Shown here: one piece after another, positions 62,599-64,000 of the stretch
Layout of the letters: every line of letters begins with the position of its first letter
How positions within the stretch are numbered: the stretch's first letter is position 1
NCBI GenBank assembly: GCA_944989445.1
Contig: CALYLW010000124.1
Coordinates: forward strand, 861,001-925,000
Reading direction: 5' to 3'
Length of the DNA: 64,000 bases
Source: Ampullaceana balthica
Taxonomy: Eukaryota > Mollusca > Gastropoda > Lymnaeidae
The notes under the pieces: generated by a model
What the model saw: the letters and a program-made list of their open reading frames with translations, nothing else
What the model was told of the DNA's origin: nothing
The model's database searches: none
Made by a program: the position numbers and the translations under genes

Positions 62599-64000
62599 GT
62601 ATGACATAATTGCTTAATCTTTATGTTGATGCTATGAGAGGATTATATTTATCATACATTAAGTCTAAAGTACCTACACTAGTGGATAAAAAGAAACCAA
62701 AGCGTTTAAAAAAAGTACTTTTTCTGATGCTTAAATGTCACATCTAAGTAACAGTGTTGACAGGGTAAAACCTTTTCTCCCTTTTCACAAACATTTATTT
62801 CTCAAACACCATGTCACTCTTCTATTCTATCTGACATCACCACATTTTCTCAGTTGGCCTTAAATTGTATTTAGGAGATGTAAGAATCTACATGGTCTCC
62901 TGGTACTACACTGCATGTGTGTTCCCCCTCCCATTTGAGGACTAAACCATGTGGATGCAGTTACTGCAAAAACTTTGCCTTTCATCATTCAGACTAACAG
63001 CATTAACTTCCCTTTTGGAAAATTTCCATATAAAAAGAGGTTTTCTGCAACCTCATTCACACCACTGTGTCCACATGCTCCCCCATCCAGTTTGTTTTGT
63101 TGTTTTTTTTTGTTGTTTTTTTTTGTTTTTTTTTGAATGGGATGGTGTCAACATAATAGATGTTCTGAGCACATAAGGACATTTCACAGGATAAACTATG
63201 TCCTGGCTCAACTTCAATGGAAGGGACTATAAGAGCTAGATAAATCTTTTTATCTCTGCCATTCTGCCCTGTACCAACACACCTAACATAAACCTTGAGA
63301 ATAAACTCATTCAGAATTTGTGTACCTTGACACCTTGTGGCATGAATGCCATTTTACCTGTTGACTCTTGTCTCTGCCACCAATCAATGTTAAATTCCTA
63401 TTCTCCGCCTCTCTCTCCCCTATTGCTTTTATACATCTCTGTCTCACTCTTGATCTGTTACTTTTCACTTGTTTTCCTTTTGTTTGTTTTTTAATATCAT
63501 GTTTTTTTATTTTATTGTTTGTAAGTTCAAGAAGGCTTATTGCCAAAGTGTCACCCTTGTACTATCACAAGAGGATAACATATTGATGATAATTTTTTAG
63601 CTTCTGTATTTTTAGCATTTCATAATAATAATAAAACTATATCATATGACAGAGCTTTTTTTAAATTTTGCACTTTTACATCGATCAGTAATTGATTTAC
63701 ACTTAGTAGGTAGCACTGTTAAATGAATTTATAATATTAGGCTTCAAGCTATTTTAAGTAAATAAAATTGTGGCCTAAGATTTTTATTAGCTTAAATTAA
63801 ATACAAATCAATTAAATTGTACCCTTTCTTTATTGAACTATGCAATACAATTAAAATAATTACACATAAACTAAATTAAAAATTAAATCTTTTGTTTTCT
63901 AAGATTTCAATAAATTCAATGTACTTATTGTTTGAAATAAAATATGATTAGCTCTAAACCAAGACATGATTTAAAAATATTGGTTATTCTTCTTTTATTA
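62599..64000 (+). other. CACUL1 intron 2, no exon seen
   Basis: No further exon with CACUL1 similarity before the window ends. 62740-63560 has a more balanced base composition than the flanks and T-runs near 63105-63135, so it may be an unidentified retroelement fragment. Confidence 0.35.

Noticed and set aside
62949..63586. Short open frames in CACUL1 intron 2
   Set aside because: Cys/Phe-rich frames over T-runs; no splice-consistent similarity to CACUL1.
1..64000. CRISPR arrays, operons, bacterial promoters or phage genes
   Set aside because: Spliced eukaryotic genes and animal transposons throughout; the only regular array is the 24-bp head-to-tail minisatellite without spacers.

Overview
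This is an A+T-rich animal nuclear window. It holds intron-rich genes with canonical GT-AG splice sites and a very heavy load of eukaryotic transposons; nothing looks bacterial. The gene repertoire (VPS41, a class VI POU factor, DDX28, CACUL1) and the mobile elements (many hAT and pogo/Tigger-like elements, a Penelope-like GIY-YIG element, tRNA-derived SINEs, CR1/jockey-type LINE pieces) suggest a lophotrochozoan. A mollusc, perhaps a gastropod, is my best guess. That placement is inference from general family knowledge, not a database result.

Layout. At 310-6899 (minus) lie the first eleven coding exons (309 codons) of the HOPS/CORVET-type vacuolar sorting protein VPS41; the rest of the gene lies beyond the left edge. 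A transposon-rich intergenic stretch (about 6.9-26.5 kb) follows. At 26768-49549 (plus) a nine-exon POU class 6 homeobox gene (POU6F type) can be assembled completely: 493 residues, all splice phases consistent, one GC-AG intron. Its introns hold two inverted Tigger-like elements, a BED-hAT deletion derivative, a 3.4-kb hAT transposon with a decayed transposase inserted in a LINE fragment, a minisatellite, and a near-perfect intronic hairpin next to an exon. At 54843-56480 (minus) is an intronless mitochondrial-type DEAD-box helicase (DDX28 type). At 61933-62598 (plus) are the first two coding exons of a CACUL1-type cullin-domain gene, which runs off the right edge.

The most notable large-scale observation is the head-to-head VPS41(-)/POU6F(+) pair. 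It matches the VPS41/POU6F2 neighbourhood that I recall on human chromosome 7p14, so it may be an ancient bilaterian microsynteny block.

Mobile DNA. At least ten elements can be delimited exactly by 8-bp target duplications typical of hAT transposons, and an eleventh has a 7/8 match. They include four derivatives of one BED-finger hAT family (TIR beginning TAGGGCTG) and several nested insertions. Four elements have TA target sites (two Tigger-like, two MITEs). One tRNA-derived SINE family shares its 3' tail (the GGAGCGTCTGTA region followed by GATAA repeats) with two LINE fragments here, pointing to a SINE/LINE partnership. An unclassified repeat of about 0.3-0.6 kb, called R here, occurs in both orientations, and one copy is split by the Penelope-like insertion.
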